Assembly (NCBI GenBank): GCA_022425945.1
Contig: JAKMEK010000038.1
Span: forward strand, 1-64,000
Length of the DNA stretch: 64,000 nt
Origin: Flavobacteriaceae bacterium
GTDB lineage: Bacteria; Bacteroidota; Bacteroidia; Flavobacteriales; Flavobacteriaceae
Direction of reading: 5' to 3'
Below, one piece after another: positions 26,429-36,177 of this stretch. Position 1 is the stretch's first letter. The number at the start of each line of letters is the position of its first letter. Position numbers and translations under genes: made by a program. Under the pieces are notes generated by a model. That model did not search any database, was not told the DNA's origin, and saw only the letters and a program-made list of their open reading frames with translations.

Positions 26429-26557
26429 TGGGGAATGAAGAATAGAACAGGAGTATCTATCAAAGGTGGAGACAACTGACTGAGGGTATCGGGGTAGTGG
26501 GGGTAGTCTTCAGGATCATTAGCATCGGAGGACAGGCCAGCAGCGAAAAATAAAGGG

Positions 26558-26584
26558 TAAAAAAAACGCTCCCGAAGGAGCGTT
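26558..26584 (-). terminator. Rho-independent terminator of icd
   Basis: On the minus strand AACGCTCC pairs with GGAGCGTT around a TTCG tetraloop (26565-26584) and is followed by a run of T. It begins 7 bases after the icd stop. Confidence 0.9.
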
Positions 26585-26590
26585 TAAGTA

Positions 26591-27817
26591 TTAGGCTAAC
26601 TTGGCGTCGAGATTCTCTTTCAACGCAGACAAGAATTGCTGCGTGGTGAGGTAATGCTCTTTGGACAAGTTTTCTTTGTGAATTAGTAAGGCCAAATCTT
26701 TGGTCATTTTTCCACTTTCAACGGTTTCAACACAAACCGCTTCTAGGGTTGAACAAAAGTCAATCAAAGCTTGGTTATCGTCCAACTTCCCTCGGTGCTG
26801 AAGACCACGTGTCCATGCAAAGATGGATGCAATAGGGTTGGTCGAAGTTTCTTTTCCTTGTTGGTGCTGACGGAAGTGACGGGTCACTGTACCGTGGGCA
26901 GCTTCAGCTTCCATGGTTTTTCCATCAGGTGTAACCAGGGTAGAGGTCATTAGTCCTAAAGAACCAAATCCTTGGGCAACGGTGTCAGACTGAACATCTC
27001 CGTCATAGTTTTTACACGCCCAAACAAAACCTCCGTTCCATTTCATTGCAGCGGCGACCATGTCATCGATTAAACGGTGCTCATAGGTGATGCCTGCTTC
27101 AGCGAATTTTTCGGTGAACTCATTTTCAAAGACCTCTTGGAAGATGTCCTTAAAACGTCCATCATAAGCTTTCATGATGGTGTTTTTGGTCGATAAGTAC
27201 AATGGCCATCCTTTTTTCAAGGCTTGGTTCATACATGAACGCGCAAAACCATAGATCGAAGAATCGATGTTGTACATACACATGGCGACTCCGTTTTCTT
27301 CGAAGTTGTATACTTCCCATGTTTTTACTGGGCTACCGTCTTCTGGTGTAAAGCTCATGGTGAGTTTTCCTTTTCCAGTAGTTACGGCATCCGCTGCTCT
27401 ATATTGATCACCAAAGGCATGACGACCGATACAGATAGGTTTGGTCCAACCTTGTACATAACGCGGTACATTGCTCATGATGATGGGCTCACGGAATACG
27501 GTTCCACCTACGATATTACGGATGGTTCCGTTGGGTGAACGCCACATATTGGATAGCTTAAATTCGGTTACACGATCTTCATCGGGTGTAATGGTGGCAC
27601 ATTTGATTCCTACATTGTGCTCTTTGATGGCATTGGCCGCTTTCACGGTAATTTCATCGTTGGTAGCGTCTCGTGAAGTGACTGACAAGTCATAATACTT
27701 GATGTCAAGATCTAGATAAGGGAGGATCAATTGTTCTTTGATGAATGACCAGATAATTCTCGTCATTTCGTCCCCGTCCATTTCTACAACAGGGTTTACT
27801 ACTTTAATTTTTGCCAT
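26591..27817 (-). CDS. icd: Isocitrate dehydrogenase (NADP+), eukaryote-like type
   Basis: This TCA-cycle enzyme oxidises isocitrate to 2-oxoglutarate. From ATG 27817 it has 408 residues. It begins [16 protein letters not shown] and contains [49 protein letters not shown] and [18 protein letters not shown]. This is the homodimeric IDH subfamily shared with eukaryotes, not the E. coli type. The in-frame TTG upstream at 27853 is unnecessary. Confidence 0.96.
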   Translation of the reverse strand: MAKIKVVNPVVEMDGDEMTRIIWSFIKEQLILPYLDLDIKYYDLSVTSRDATNDEITVKAANAIKEHNVGIKCATITPDEDRVTEFKLSNMWRSPNGTIRNIVGGTVFREPIIMSNVPRYVQGWTKPICIGRHAFGDQYRAADAVTTGKGKLTMSFTPEDGSPVKTWEVYNFEENGVAMCMYNIDSSIYGFARSCMNQALKKGWPLYLSTKNTIMKAYDGRFKDIFQEVFENEFTEKFAEAGITYEHRLIDDMVAAAMKWNGGFVWACKNYDGDVQSDTVAQGFGSLGLMTSTLVTPDGKTMEAEAAHGTVTRHFRQHQQGKETSTNPIASIFAWTRGLQHRGKLDDNQALIDFCSTLEAVCVETVESGKMTKDLALLIHKENLSKEHYLTTQQFLSALKENLDAKLA

Positions 27818-27874
27818 GTTTAATTTGATTGTTGTGTATAAAAAAGGCCGCAACAGCGACCTTTAAAATATTGA

Positions 27875-28225
27875 TTAACGTTGACGCTCTTTGATGCGTG
27901 CTTTCTTACCACGTAGCTCTCTGAAGTAGTAGATACGTGCACGACGAACACGTCCGCGCTTGTTGATTTCGATTTTCTGTAATGCAGGAAGGTTGATTGG
28001 GAAGATACGCTCTACACCAACGGTTCCAGACATTTTACGAATGGTAAAGGTCTTGGCCAAGCCTTGTCCTTTGATTTGGATAACTACCCCGCGATAAAAC
28101 TGCGTACGTACTTTTTCTCCTTCACGGATTTCATAGTAAATAGTAATGGTGTCACCCGCTGAAAATTCAGGAAATTCTTTCTTTTCGATGAATTGGTCCT
28201 GTACAAAATTAATTAAAGATTCCAT
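27875..28225 (-). CDS. rplS: 50S ribosomal protein L19
   Basis: The 116-residue protein has FSAGDTITIYYEIREGEK, FYRGVVIQIKGQGLAKTFTIRK and the C-terminal RGRVRRARIYYFRELRGKKARIKE, all L19 hallmarks. It is downstream of trmD as in many bacteria but has its own promoter in the 207-base gap. Confidence 0.97.
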   Translation of the reverse strand: MESLINFVQDQFIEKKEFPEFSAGDTITIYYEIREGEKVRTQFYRGVVIQIKGQGLAKTFTIRKMSGTVGVERIFPINLPALQKIEINKRGRVRRARIYYFRELRGKKARIKERQR

Positions 28226-28289
28226 GTTTATCTTTTATTGTTTACTACATGCAACATACACGAATCTCGTCAGAGGTTAAATGCGATGG

Positions 28290-28319
28290 CAAAAATACGA
28301 TTAATTTTATTTTCTGCAA
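28290..28319 (-). promoter_or_regulatory. Promoter of rplS
   Basis: On the minus strand TTG at 28319-28317 is followed after 19 bases by TATTTTTG at 28297-28290. The rplS start is 64 bases downstream, leaving a leader long enough for regulation. The 207-base gap holds no reading frame I can support. Confidence 0.55.
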
Positions 28320-28432
28320 GCCCTTATGGCTTTAATTTAATTTGTCATTTACAGGCTAACGATCGGGACCAAAGCGGGTTAAAATAACATCCATCTTCAG
28401 GGAGAGGTTCCACAGCGACTGAAGCAATCTCA

Positions 28433-29110
28433 TTAGTCTTCAAGCAAGTCAGGACGTAAACGCTGGGTGCGTCCTAGGGCTTGGTCTTCGCGCCATTGCT
28501 CTACTGCTGGGGTGTTTCCAGAGGTGAGGATTTCGGGTACTGTCCAGCCTTTGTAGTCTGCCGGACGTGTATAAATAGGGGGTGCGAGTAGTTGATCTTG
28601 GAAACTGTCGCTAAGCGCAGAAGATTCATCGCCCAAGACACCCGGAATCAAACGGATGATGCTATCGCAAAAAACAGCAGCGGCCAATTCTCCGCCAGAT
28701 AAAACAAAATCGCCAATGGAGATTTCTCGTGTAATAAAATGATCGCGAACCCGCTGATCTACGCCCTTGTAATGTCCGCAGAGAAGAATGATGTTTTCGT
28801 ACAGGGAACATTTGTTAGCAATGGGTTGATTCAGGGTTTCGCCATCAGGCGTCATATAAATGACTTCATCATAGTTACGTTGCGCTTTTAGCTTACTGAT
28901 GCATTTGTCAATGGGTTCAATCATCATCACCATTCCTGCGCCACCTCCATAGGGGTAGTCATCGACTTGCTTGTACTTGTTTAGACTGAATTCGCGGAGG
29001 TCGTGAAAATGGATTTCTGCTTTTCCACCCTCAATGGCACGTTTGACAATAGAGGCCTCAAATGGACTTCGCAATAATTCAGGAAACAGGGTGATGATGT
29101 CAATACGCAT
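28433..29110 (-). CDS. trmD: tRNA (guanine-37-N1)-methyltransferase
   Basis: From ATG 29110 the protein has 225 residues, the usual TrmD size; a longer in-frame extension to 29245 runs into the degP end and is not credible. Motifs: [26 protein letters not shown], the deep-trefoil-knot SAM site [24 protein letters not shown] and [18 protein letters not shown]. It prevents frameshifting by methylating G37 in tRNAs. Confidence 0.96.
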   Translation of the reverse strand: MRIDIITLFPELLRSPFEASIVKRAIEGGKAEIHFHDLREFSLNKYKQVDDYPYGGGAGMVMMIEPIDKCISKLKAQRNYDEVIYMTPDGETLNQPIANKCSLYENIILLCGHYKGVDQRVRDHFITREISIGDFVLSGGELAAAVFCDSIIRLIPGVLGDESSALSDSFQDQLLAPPIYTRPADYKGWTVPEILTSGNTPAVEQWREDQALGRTQRLRPDLLED

Positions 29111-29147
29111 AGGAATCGCTTTCTGCAAAATTGCGGAATCCTTTTCC

Positions 29148-29176
29148 AAAAAAAAAGCTTTCCCGAAGGAAAGCTT
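29148..29176 (-). terminator. Rho-independent terminator of degP-like gene
   Basis: AAGCTTTCC pairs with GGAAAGCTT around a TTCG tetraloop on the minus strand (29155-29176), followed by a run of T. It begins 7 bases after the protease stop codon. Confidence 0.9.
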
Positions 29177-29183
29177 GTTTTTG

Positions 29184-30563
29184 TTACAAACGCAGGCGAA
29201 TTTTCTCTCCCGACGGATTGATATAGGTGATCCATTCAATTTCATTTGGACTGAAGCCAGCCAAATCTTCCACCGAATAGATGCGTTCTCCGTTAATGTC
29301 TAAAATTAGGGATCCGGTTTCAATTTGTCCGTTGAAATAGGGGCCAGCATCTTCAACCAAAACCCCTTTGTCAATGCCAAAAGCTTTTTTGTCCTCCTTA
29401 GCGAGGTTTTTTAAACTCATGCGCAGAAATGGTACACTTTGGTTTTTCTCCAAGGTAACGCTGAGTCGTTTTTTGGTTCCATTGCGGTTCAAGAGAACCT
29501 CAACAACGTCGCCGGGGCGTTTGCTCTCTAGGTAGCCCGTTAAATCCGAGAATTTTTTGATTCTCACTGCGTCTACTTGTAGCAGTACATCGCCTTCTAA
29601 AATCCCCGCTTTTTCAGCTCCCATGCCCTCGACGGTTTGCGCAACATAAAAGCCTTCGTTTTCAGTAAGGTTCAACTGCTGGTTTTGTTCTTTATATTCT
29701 GGTGAAATGGCGGCTCCTCGTACACCAAGCATTCCTTTTTGAGTGCTCCCGTATTCAATAAGGTCTTCAAAGACTTTGCGCGCGATATTGCTAGGAACTG
29801 CAAAAGAATAGCCCTCAAATCCTCCAGACATGGAGGTAATGGCCGTATTGATACCGATCAATTCACCCGACGTATTGACCAAGGCCCCTCCGCTGTTTCC
29901 AGGATTGACCGCTGCGTCGGTTTGAAGGAAAGACTGATTCTTATCGTCTCGCGCATTTAGGTCACGTGCTTTCGCACTAATGATTCCTGCGGTAACCGTT
30001 GAATTGAGATTAAAGGGGTTGCCAATGGCCAAGACCCACTCGCCAATTTGTGTTGTGGCAGAATTTCCAAAGTAGAGGTAAGGCAGATTTTCTTCAGCCT
30101 TAATTTTAAGGACGGCTATATCTGTATAGGGATCTGTTCCGACCAGTTGAGCCGTGTAGCGCACATTGTCGTTGGTGGTTACCTCAATTTTTGTTGCCCC
30201 ATCGATGACATGATTGTTGGTAATGATGTATCCGTCTGGAGAAACAATGACCCCAGAACCGGTACCGATGCGCTCAGGATTGCTGCGTAAGCCATAAAAA
30301 TAGCTCAATGGAGAATAATCGTTTTCTTGACGTGTGGTATTTTTTACATGTACCACAGCATCGATGCTTTTTCCGGCTGCCTCTACAAAATCTGATGGGG
30401 CAGCGGAGTTGCTGTTGAGATTATACGCATAGCTTGTGGGTTGAACCATGGGTTGGTTTTCTTCTATCGCTACCGTTTTTTTTGGGGTAGAGAAAAAAAC
30501 AAGTTGTATTGTAAGAAAGGAACTTACAAGTGCAACGCAGATCAATTGTAAAGTAGTTTTCAT
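29184..30563 (-). CDS. Periplasmic trypsin-like protease, Do/DegP family
   Basis: The 459-residue protein has a signal anchor (about 5-24) and a trypsin-like domain with catalytic triad H118 (ITNNHVIDG), D148 (YTDIAVLKI) and S224 (NPGNSGGAL). Two PDZ domains follow (about 270-360 and 370-459). It degrades or refolds damaged envelope proteins. It has its own -7 element and a terminator, so it is a single-gene unit. Confidence 0.93.
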   Translation of the reverse strand: MKTTLQLICVALVSSFLTIQLVFFSTPKKTVAIEENQPMVQPTSYAYNLNSNSAAPSDFVEAAGKSIDAVVHVKNTTRQENDYSPLSYFYGLRSNPERIGTGSGVIVSPDGYIITNNHVIDGATKIEVTTNDNVRYTAQLVGTDPYTDIAVLKIKAEENLPYLYFGNSATTQIGEWVLAIGNPFNLNSTVTAGIISAKARDLNARDDKNQSFLQTDAAVNPGNSGGALVNTSGELIGINTAITSMSGGFEGYSFAVPSNIARKVFEDLIEYGSTQKGMLGVRGAAISPEYKEQNQQLNLTENEGFYVAQTVEGMGAEKAGILEGDVLLQVDAVRIKKFSDLTGYLESKRPGDVVEVLLNRNGTKKRLSVTLEKNQSVPFLRMSLKNLAKEDKKAFGIDKGVLVEDAGPYFNGQIETGSLILDINGERIYSVEDLAGFSPNEIEWITYINPSGEKIRLRL

Positions 30564-30581
30564 AGAAATAATATTTTACAC

Positions 30582-30589
30582 CAAAAATA
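30582..30589 (-). promoter_or_regulatory. -7 promoter element of degP-like gene
   Basis: TATTTTTG on the minus strand matches TAnnTTTG, 18 bases before the start codon. Confidence 0.45.
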
Positions 30590-30660
30590 AGAAAAGCTTG
30601 TCCTTCGCTAAAAAGGCTTTAACGTGTCTTTAACAGCCAAAAAAAGCTTAAAATATTCCG

Positions 30661-30668
30661 TAACTTTG
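30661..30668 (+). promoter_or_regulatory. -7 promoter element of dapF
   Basis: TAACTTTG matches TAnnTTTG exactly and ends 6 bases before ATG 30675, implying little or no 5' untranslated sequence. Confidence 0.45.
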
Positions 30669-30674
30669 TACCCT

Positions 30675-31454
30675 ATGCAATTTGATTTTCACAAATACCA
30701 GGGAACAGGAAACGACTTTGTCATGATCGATGACCGTGCAGGTGTTTTTCCTTCCAACGACCGCAGTTTTATTGAAAGCTGCTGCAATCGCCGTTTTGGG
30801 GTAGGTGCTGATGGCCTAATTTTGATTCAAAAAAGTAGTTCAGCTGATTTTAAGATGGTCTACTTTAATGCAGATGGAAGAGAGAGCACCCTTTGTGGCA
30901 ACGGAGCACGTTGTACGGTTGCTTTTGCTGCCTCCCTCGGAATCATTACATCGACCACTCGTTTTGAAGCAATCGATGGCGAGCATACTGCTGTATTACA
31001 TCCAGATGGTAGTGTGGCGCTAAGAATGCACGACATCACTGAGATTAATTGTGCTGAAGGTTACACCTTTTTGGATACGGGTTCTCCGCATCATGTTGAA
31101 ATGGTGGAAAAACTGAAGCACTATCCTGTCAAGGAAAAAGGGCGTTCAATACGTCAAGGTCCCCCTTATTTTGAGGCGGGTTCTAATGTAAACTTTGTCG
31201 AAAAGATAGACGATGGTTTGTTTGCCATTCGTACCTATGAACGTGGTGTGGAAGATGAGACACTTTCTTGTGGCACAGGAGCAACAGCAGTGGCCATTGC
31301 AATGCATGAACGTGGATTTACCCAAGCCAAGCAGCTAACTATACAGGTAGAAGGAGGAAACTTACAGGTTTCGTTTGAAAAAAAAGGAGATCAGTACATC
31401 AACATTGATTTACAAGGTCCTGCTCAGTTTATTTTTGCGGGTAAATTAGCATGA
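30675..31454 (+). CDS. dapF: Diaminopimelate epimerase
   Basis: This enzyme interconverts LL- and meso-diaminopimelate for lysine and peptidoglycan synthesis. From ATG 30675 it has 259 residues, with catalytic cysteines C74 in STLCGNGARC and one in LSCGTGATAV. The longer frame from 30624 overlaps the promoter and is rejected. The last bases overlap the next gene (ATGATGA). Confidence 0.96.
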   Translation: MQFDFHKYQGTGNDFVMIDDRAGVFPSNDRSFIESCCNRRFGVGADGLILIQKSSSADFKMVYFNADGRESTLCGNGARCTVAFAASLGIITSTTRFEAIDGEHTAVLHPDGSVALRMHDITEINCAEGYTFLDTGSPHHVEMVEKLKHYPVKEKGRSIRQGPPYFEAGSNVNFVEKIDDGLFAIRTYERGVEDETLSCGTGATAVAIAMHERGFTQAKQLTIQVEGGNLQVSFEKKGDQYINIDLQGPAQFIFAGKLA

Positions 31455-31966
31455 TGACGGATCAACTCCATCTTCGGGCGCTGGTCGCAGCAGACATTGA
31501 TTTTCTTTTTAAGATTGAGAATGATCCTTCCTTATGGCAGGTGTCCAATACACGCGCTCCTTATTCCAAAGCGCTATTAGAAGATTATATTGCCCATGCC
31601 CACGAAGATATAGCCATGGCCAAACAACAGCGTTTTGTTCTGACCAACAGCGCGCAAGCTCCATTGGGCTTGATCGATCTGTATGATTATGATGCCCTTC
31701 ATTGTCGAGCTGGTGTGGGTATTGTTATCGAAGAAGAAAACCGTGGAAAGGGTTGGGCTAAAGTTGCCCTGACTTTGATAGAGGAAATTGCCTTTTCGCA
31801 CTTGCAGCTCCATCAATTATATGCGGGAGTAGGTGCAGATAATGTAGCTAGTTTGTCCTTGTTTGAAAAAGCGGGCTATGAGCAAACGGCAGTGAAGAAA
31901 GACTGGAATTTTTACAACAATGACTACCATGATGAGGTGGTTTTTCAAAAAATAAATCATGTATAA
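31451..31966 (+). CDS. GNAT family N-acetyltransferase, RimJ/RimL-like
   Basis: The 171-residue GNAT fold opens LHLRALVAADIDFLFKIEND and has the acetyl-CoA loop in VIEEENRGKGWAKVALTLI, then GVGADNVASLSLFEKAGYE. The similarity is to RimJ/RimL and SpeG-like acetyltransferases; the acceptor is unknown. It overlaps dapF by 4 bases and mltG by 8 bases, forming an operon. Confidence 0.85.
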   Translation: MMTDQLHLRALVAADIDFLFKIENDPSLWQVSNTRAPYSKALLEDYIAHAHEDIAMAKQQRFVLTNSAQAPLGLIDLYDYDALHCRAGVGIVIEEENRGKGWAKVALTLIEEIAFSHLQLHQLYAGVGADNVASLSLFEKAGYEQTAVKKDWNFYNNDYHDEVVFQKINHV

Positions 31967-33002
31967 ACGTAAAATAGGCCTCGCCATTGTGTTAATTATA
32001 GCCGGTATTGGGTTGTACTTTGCCTATGCTTTTTATCGGGTGTTCTTTGCACCAAACACCGCCTTTAATAATACTACTTCCTACGTTTTTATTACTTCCG
32101 ATGCCTCTGTCAATGCATTGATGGAAGAATTAACCCCCTTGCTTAAATCACCCGATGATTTTCGGCTAGCTGCTCAAAAGAAAGGCTACCTTGACCGTAT
32201 ACGGGGTGGAAAGTACGCCTTTCGTCAAGGCATGAATAATAACGAAATCATTAATGGTTTACGGGTAAGGCCATTGCCGATAAGGGTTACCTTTAACAAT
32301 CAAGAGCGGTTGGCCAATTTGGCTGGTCGCGTTGCTGACCAAATCGAAGCGGATAGTCTCTCCCTGATTGATCAGTTTTTGGATGCTGATTTCTTGATTG
32401 AAAACGGATTTACTTCTGAGACAGCCTTAGCCATGTATGTGCCCAATTCGTATGAGCTATTTTGGAATACGAGTGCTGCTAAATTTCAACAGCGAATGTT
32501 GAAAGAATACAAGCGCTTTTGGACACCTAAGCGACTTGCAGCAGCAGAAGAAAAAGGATTGACGCCTATTGAAGTCATCACTTTAGCCTCGATTGTTCAG
32601 AAAGAATCTGTTAAGGTAGATGAAAGACCATCCATTACTGGTGTTTACCTTAACCGTTTGAGGAAACGGATGCGTTTACAGGCAGATCCCACCGTAATTT
32701 ATGCCCTGAAAAAGGAGCGCAATGATTTTGATCTGGTCATTCGTCGTGTGCTCAAAAAAGATTTGAAATTAAAATCATCCTATAACACCTACCGCATCAA
32801 AGGTTTACCACCTGGTCCAATTGGGATGCCCGATGTGTCTGCCATTGATGCTGTACTTTTTCCTAAACAGCATAAGTATCTTTACTTTGTTGCCGATCCA
32901 ACCAAACCAGGGTATCATGATTTTTCTACAAATTTACGGGAGCATAACCGGAAAGCAAGACGCTATTACCGTTGGTTAAACGAACAACGATTATATCGAT
33001 AA
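31959..33002 (+). CDS. mltG: Endolytic murein transglycosylase
   Basis: This enzyme cleaves nascent glycan strands and so sets their length. The 347-residue YceG-domain protein has one N-terminal transmembrane helix (about 6-28) and the catalytic-glutamate motif LASIVQKESV. GVYLNRLRKRMRLQADPTVIYAL and YNTYRIKGLPPGPIGMP follow. Its 3' end overlaps the convergent methylase gene by 12 bases. Confidence 0.95.
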   Translation: MYKRKIGLAIVLIIAGIGLYFAYAFYRVFFAPNTAFNNTTSYVFITSDASVNALMEELTPLLKSPDDFRLAAQKKGYLDRIRGGKYAFRQGMNNNEIINGLRVRPLPIRVTFNNQERLANLAGRVADQIEADSLSLIDQFLDADFLIENGFTSETALAMYVPNSYELFWNTSAAKFQQRMLKEYKRFWTPKRLAAAEEKGLTPIEVITLASIVQKESVKVDERPSITGVYLNRLRKRMRLQADPTVIYALKKERNDFDLVIRRVLKKDLKLKSSYNTYRIKGLPPGPIGMPDVSAIDAVLFPKQHKYLYFVADPTKPGYHDFSTNLREHNRKARRYYRWLNEQRLYR

Positions 33003-33731
33003 TTCTTTGTGAAACAGAAAGATAGCTGGCCTTTTTTGAAGGTCTACCTTGATTTTTTTCCATTGTTTTACCGATGCAGTTTTTATCCATTCTGTCGGTA
33101 GGGTTAGGTTGCAAGCAACGCTCAGTTGTGTGCTAGGAGATAGGTTTTTAATAAAGTCATTCAAGAGTTGCTCGTTTCTATAGGGTGTCTCAATGAAGGC
33201 TTGTGTTTGATCGTAATCTCCAGAATGTTTTTCCAAGCGTTTAAGTGCTCTTGAGCGTTCTTGTTTATCGATGGGAAGATAACCGTTGAAGGCAAAGGAT
33301 TGTCCGTTCATTCCCGATGCCATCATGGCCAATAGAATGGAGGAGGGGCCTACCAATGGCTTAACAATAAAGTCCTTAGCATGTGCGCGTTTAACCATTA
33401 CTGCACCGGGATCAGCAATTCCAGGACAGCCAGCGTCGGACAGCAAACCCATAGAGTAACCTTTTTCCATAGGGTCTAGATAGTTTTGCAGTTCCATGGG
33501 GTCACTGAACTTATTTAGAGGAAAGAGCACTAATTCATCTTGTTTTTTTTGGGGAGCAATGCGTTTGATAAAGCGGCGAGCCTCTTTTTCATTTTCAACA
33601 ATAAAATGGTTGAGAGGTTCAATTGTTTTGCGAATGGTCAAAGGAAGCACTTCCATGGGTGGGTTTTCACCTAAAGTGCAGGGGATTAAATAAAGTACTG
33701 GTCTATCTTTTGGTGTTATAATCGGTTCCAT
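32991..33731 (-). CDS. RsmI-like SAM-dependent methyltransferase
   Basis: The 246-residue tetrapyrrole-methylase fold has LYLIPCTLGENP, SDAGCPGIADPGAVMV and PLVGPSSILLAMMASGMNGQ as in RsmI, which 2'-O-methylates C1402 of 16S rRNA. The order of some elements and the short length differ from classical RsmI, so it may be the distinct flavobacterial paralogue. It overlaps the upstream phosphatase gene by 16 bases. Confidence 0.8.
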   Translation of the reverse strand: MEPIITPKDRPVLYLIPCTLGENPPMEVLPLTIRKTIEPLNHFIVENEKEARRFIKRIAPQKKQDELVLFPLNKFSDPMELQNYLDPMEKGYSMGLLSDAGCPGIADPGAVMVKRAHAKDFIVKPLVGPSSILLAMMASGMNGQSFAFNGYLPIDKQERSRALKRLEKHSGDYDQTQAFIETPYRNEQLLNDFIKNLSPSTQLSVACNLTLPTEWIKTASVKQWKKIKVDLQKRPAIFLFHKELSI

Positions 33732-34162
33732 TCTTCAAGAATTTTTTGGCAGGCAGTATGGATTTTTTTATACACAATCTCAAATCCTTCTGGGCCCCCA
33801 TAATAAGGGTCTTCTACCTCTTCTGTTTCAAGTAAAAGTCTGACTTTGTTTTTTTCTGCTGTGGTTGTAGCTAGTGCATGTACATTGCGAAGATTCTCTT
33901 TATCCATTACGTAGATATAGTCGAATGCATCAAAATCTGCTCGACCAAACTGTCTTGCTTTTTGATGGGAGATGTCAATTCCGTGCGCTTTAGCCGTAGC
34001 AATACTGCGTGGATCAGGTGAGGCTCCACTGTGGTAATTTGCTGTACCGGCAGAATCAACCAACACTCTTTTATCATTTAATAAATGTTCAAAAATACCG
34101 TGGGCTAAGGGAGAACGACAAATGTTTCCGAGGCAAACCATCAAAACATTTCCGGCACGCAT
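33716..34162 (-). CDS. Low-molecular-weight protein-tyrosine phosphatase
   Basis: The 148-residue protein has the P-loop C10-x5-R16 (VCLGNICRSP) and the general-acid segment EDPYYGG near residue 115. Such enzymes reverse tyrosine phosphorylation, often linked to capsule or exopolysaccharide control. It follows dnaA after 6 bases on the same strand. Confidence 0.92.
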   Translation of the reverse strand: MRAGNVLMVCLGNICRSPLAHGIFEHLLNDKRVLVDSAGTANYHSGASPDPRSIATAKAHGIDISHQKARQFGRADFDAFDYIYVMDKENLRNVHALATTTAEKNKVRLLLETEEVEDPYYGGPEGFEIVYKKIHTACQKILEEWNRL

Positions 34163-34168
34163 AAAGGC

Positions 34169-35599
34169 TTAAAGTGTTAGCTTCTTGGTGAGATCGTCAA
34201 CGTATTTACGGAACTGTTTGTCGGTAAACGATAGATTGTCTACTGTTTTGCAGGCATGTAAAACGGTTGCATGATCGCGCTTTCCGATTTGTGTGCCAAT
34301 GCTGGCTAAAGAGGCCTTGGTGAATTTTTTTGCAAAGTACATGGCCAATTGACGTGCTTGAACGATGTGGCGTTTACGTGTTTTGGATTGTAGCGTTTCA
34401 ACATCCATTTGGAAGTATTCAGACACAACTTTTTGGATGTAGTCGATGCTGACTTCGCGTTTGGTGTTTTTGACAAACTTATCGACAATTTCTCTAGCCA
34501 ATTCTAGGGTAATGTCCATTTTGTTGAAGGAAGATTGTGCAATCAATGAAATGATGGCTCCTTCCAATTCACGAACATTGCTTTTGATGTTCTTGGCAAC
34601 AAACTCAATGATCTCATCATCTATGACTACACCATCACGGTAGAGCTTGTTTTTTAGGATGGAAATTCTGGTTTCAAAATTGGGTTGTTGCAATTCTGCA
34701 GACAGTCCCCATTTAAAACGAGATAAAAGTCGTTGTTCGATGTCTTGCATGTCTACCGGAGATTTGTCAGAAGTCAAAATGACTTGCTTTCCGTTTTGAT
34801 GCAGATGATTGAAAATGTGGAAGAATACGTCTTGAGTACCCGATTTACCAGAGAAAAATTGTACATCATCAATGATTAAAATATCAATGATTTGGTAAAA
34901 GTGAATGAAGTCGTTACGGGTATTCTTTTTTACCGACTCGATGTATTGTTGGGTAAATTTCTCTGCAGAAATATACAATACCGTCTTGTCAGGGAATTTA
35001 TCTTTGATCTGAATTCCAATTGCGTGGGCTAAGTGTGTTTTTCCTAAGCCAACATTTCCAAAAATCAATAGTGGATTGAACGATGTGCCTCCCGGTTTGT
35101 TAGCAACAGCTATACCAGCTGAGCGAGCTAAACGGTTGGAGTCGCCTTCCAAAAAGTTTTGAAAGTTATAATTGGGATTGAGTTGTGATTCTATTTGCAG
35201 GTTGCGTATTCCTGGTATTACAAAGGGATTTCGCAACTGGGTATTCATGCTACTTAGCGGAGCATCTACTTGTTGTGATTTGACGGCTGCTTGCTGACTA
35301 CTAGGGATACTTTCGGTAAACGGTTGTTTGTTTCCGTAGGTGTTTTCCATTTTGATCACATAAACCAAGCGAGCTGATTCGCCCAATTCTTTGGTGAGCG
35401 CAATTTTGAGTAACTTCACGTAATGCTCCTCTAGCCATTCGTAGAAAAACTTGCTGGGTACCTGAATACTCAATGCATTTTCAGAGAGCTTCAGGGGTAC
35501 AATTGGTTCAAACCAAGTTTTGTAGGCCTGAGGTTGTATGTTATCCTTGATAAAAGAAAGGCAATTATTCCAAGAAGATTCGGCACTTTGTTGCATCAA
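34169..35599 (-). CDS. dnaA: Chromosomal replication initiator protein DnaA
   Basis: The 476-residue protein has domain I (SFIKDNIQPQAYKTWFEPI), a variable linker, then an AAA+ core with Walker A FGNVGLGKTH, Walker B ILIIDDVQFFSGK and LLSRFKWGLS. The C-terminal DNA-binding domain has the signature RDHATVLHACKTV. It opens the origin. I see no cluster of DnaA boxes next to it, so the origin is not evident here. The 161 bases before its start are AT-rich without a clear promoter match. Confidence 0.97.
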   Translation of the reverse strand: MMQQSAESSWNNCLSFIKDNIQPQAYKTWFEPIVPLKLSENALSIQVPSKFFYEWLEEHYVKLLKIALTKELGESARLVYVIKMENTYGNKQPFTESIPSSQQAAVKSQQVDAPLSSMNTQLRNPFVIPGIRNLQIESQLNPNYNFQNFLEGDSNRLARSAGIAVANKPGGTSFNPLLIFGNVGLGKTHLAHAIGIQIKDKFPDKTVLYISAEKFTQQYIESVKKNTRNDFIHFYQIIDILIIDDVQFFSGKSGTQDVFFHIFNHLHQNGKQVILTSDKSPVDMQDIEQRLLSRFKWGLSAELQQPNFETRISILKNKLYRDGVVIDDEIIEFVAKNIKSNVRELEGAIISLIAQSSFNKMDITLELAREIVDKFVKNTKREVSIDYIQKVVSEYFQMDVETLQSKTRKRHIVQARQLAMYFAKKFTKASLASIGTQIGKRDHATVLHACKTVDNLSFTDKQFRKYVDDLTKKLTL

Positions 35600-35760
35600 T
35601 AAAGCTAAAACAGTGGTTTTGAGTATATTTTGTTTGGGTATTTCTCCATCACAAATATTGGGAAAAAAAAATGAAAAAAAAACAGTTTAGGGGTTGATTA
35701 TAAAGTTTTTTTTACTGAAATTATGGCTTACCTATTTGTAACATTAAACCACTTCTAAAG

Positions 35761-36177
35761 TTGAATTCTCATTTTGTCTCCTCTCCAATAATTGTTCGCT
35801 ATGGTGAAACCGATCAAATGGGTGTGGTGCACCACAGTAATTACCTTCGTTATTTAGAGGTCGCCCGCCTAGAATGGCTAACCCAACTAGGGGTTTCCTA
35901 CAACACAATGGAAGAGGAAGGTGTAATGATGCCCGTAATTTCTGCACAGGTTGATTATAAAATGCCAGCAAAATTTGAAGATGCTTTAACGGTACACATT
36001 CATTTGCGTTCTATTCCTTTGGTAAAAATGATTTTTGATTACGAACTAATGAATCAAAAAAATGAACTTGTTTGTAAGGCATCGACCTCACTAGCATTTA
36101 TGCAGGCCACCAGTCGTCGCCCCATTCGCTGTCCAAAGCCCTTTATGGATGTTTTTGCGGCTGTGGTAGAAGACTGA
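35761..36177 (+). CDS. Acyl-CoA thioesterase, YbgC/4HBT type
   Basis: The hotdog-fold protein has the 4-hydroxybenzoyl-CoA thioesterase motif YGETDQMGVVHHSNYLRYLE, whose aspartate is catalytic. No in-frame ATG precedes this motif; TTG 35761 is the only credible start and gives 138 residues, the usual length. Its last 35 bases overlap the convergent ribD gene, a long overlap for convergent genes. Confidence 0.88.
   Translation: MNSHFVSSPIIVRYGETDQMGVVHHSNYLRYLEVARLEWLTQLGVSYNTMEEEGVMMPVISAQVDYKMPAKFEDALTVHIHLRSIPLVKMIFDYELMNQKNELVCKASTSLAFMQATSRRPIRCPKPFMDVFAAVVED

Noticed and set aside
28433-29245. Long version of TrmD starting at 29245
   Set aside because: The extra 45 residues read through the degP terminator hairpin and have no TrmD character; ATG 29110 gives the normal N-terminus.
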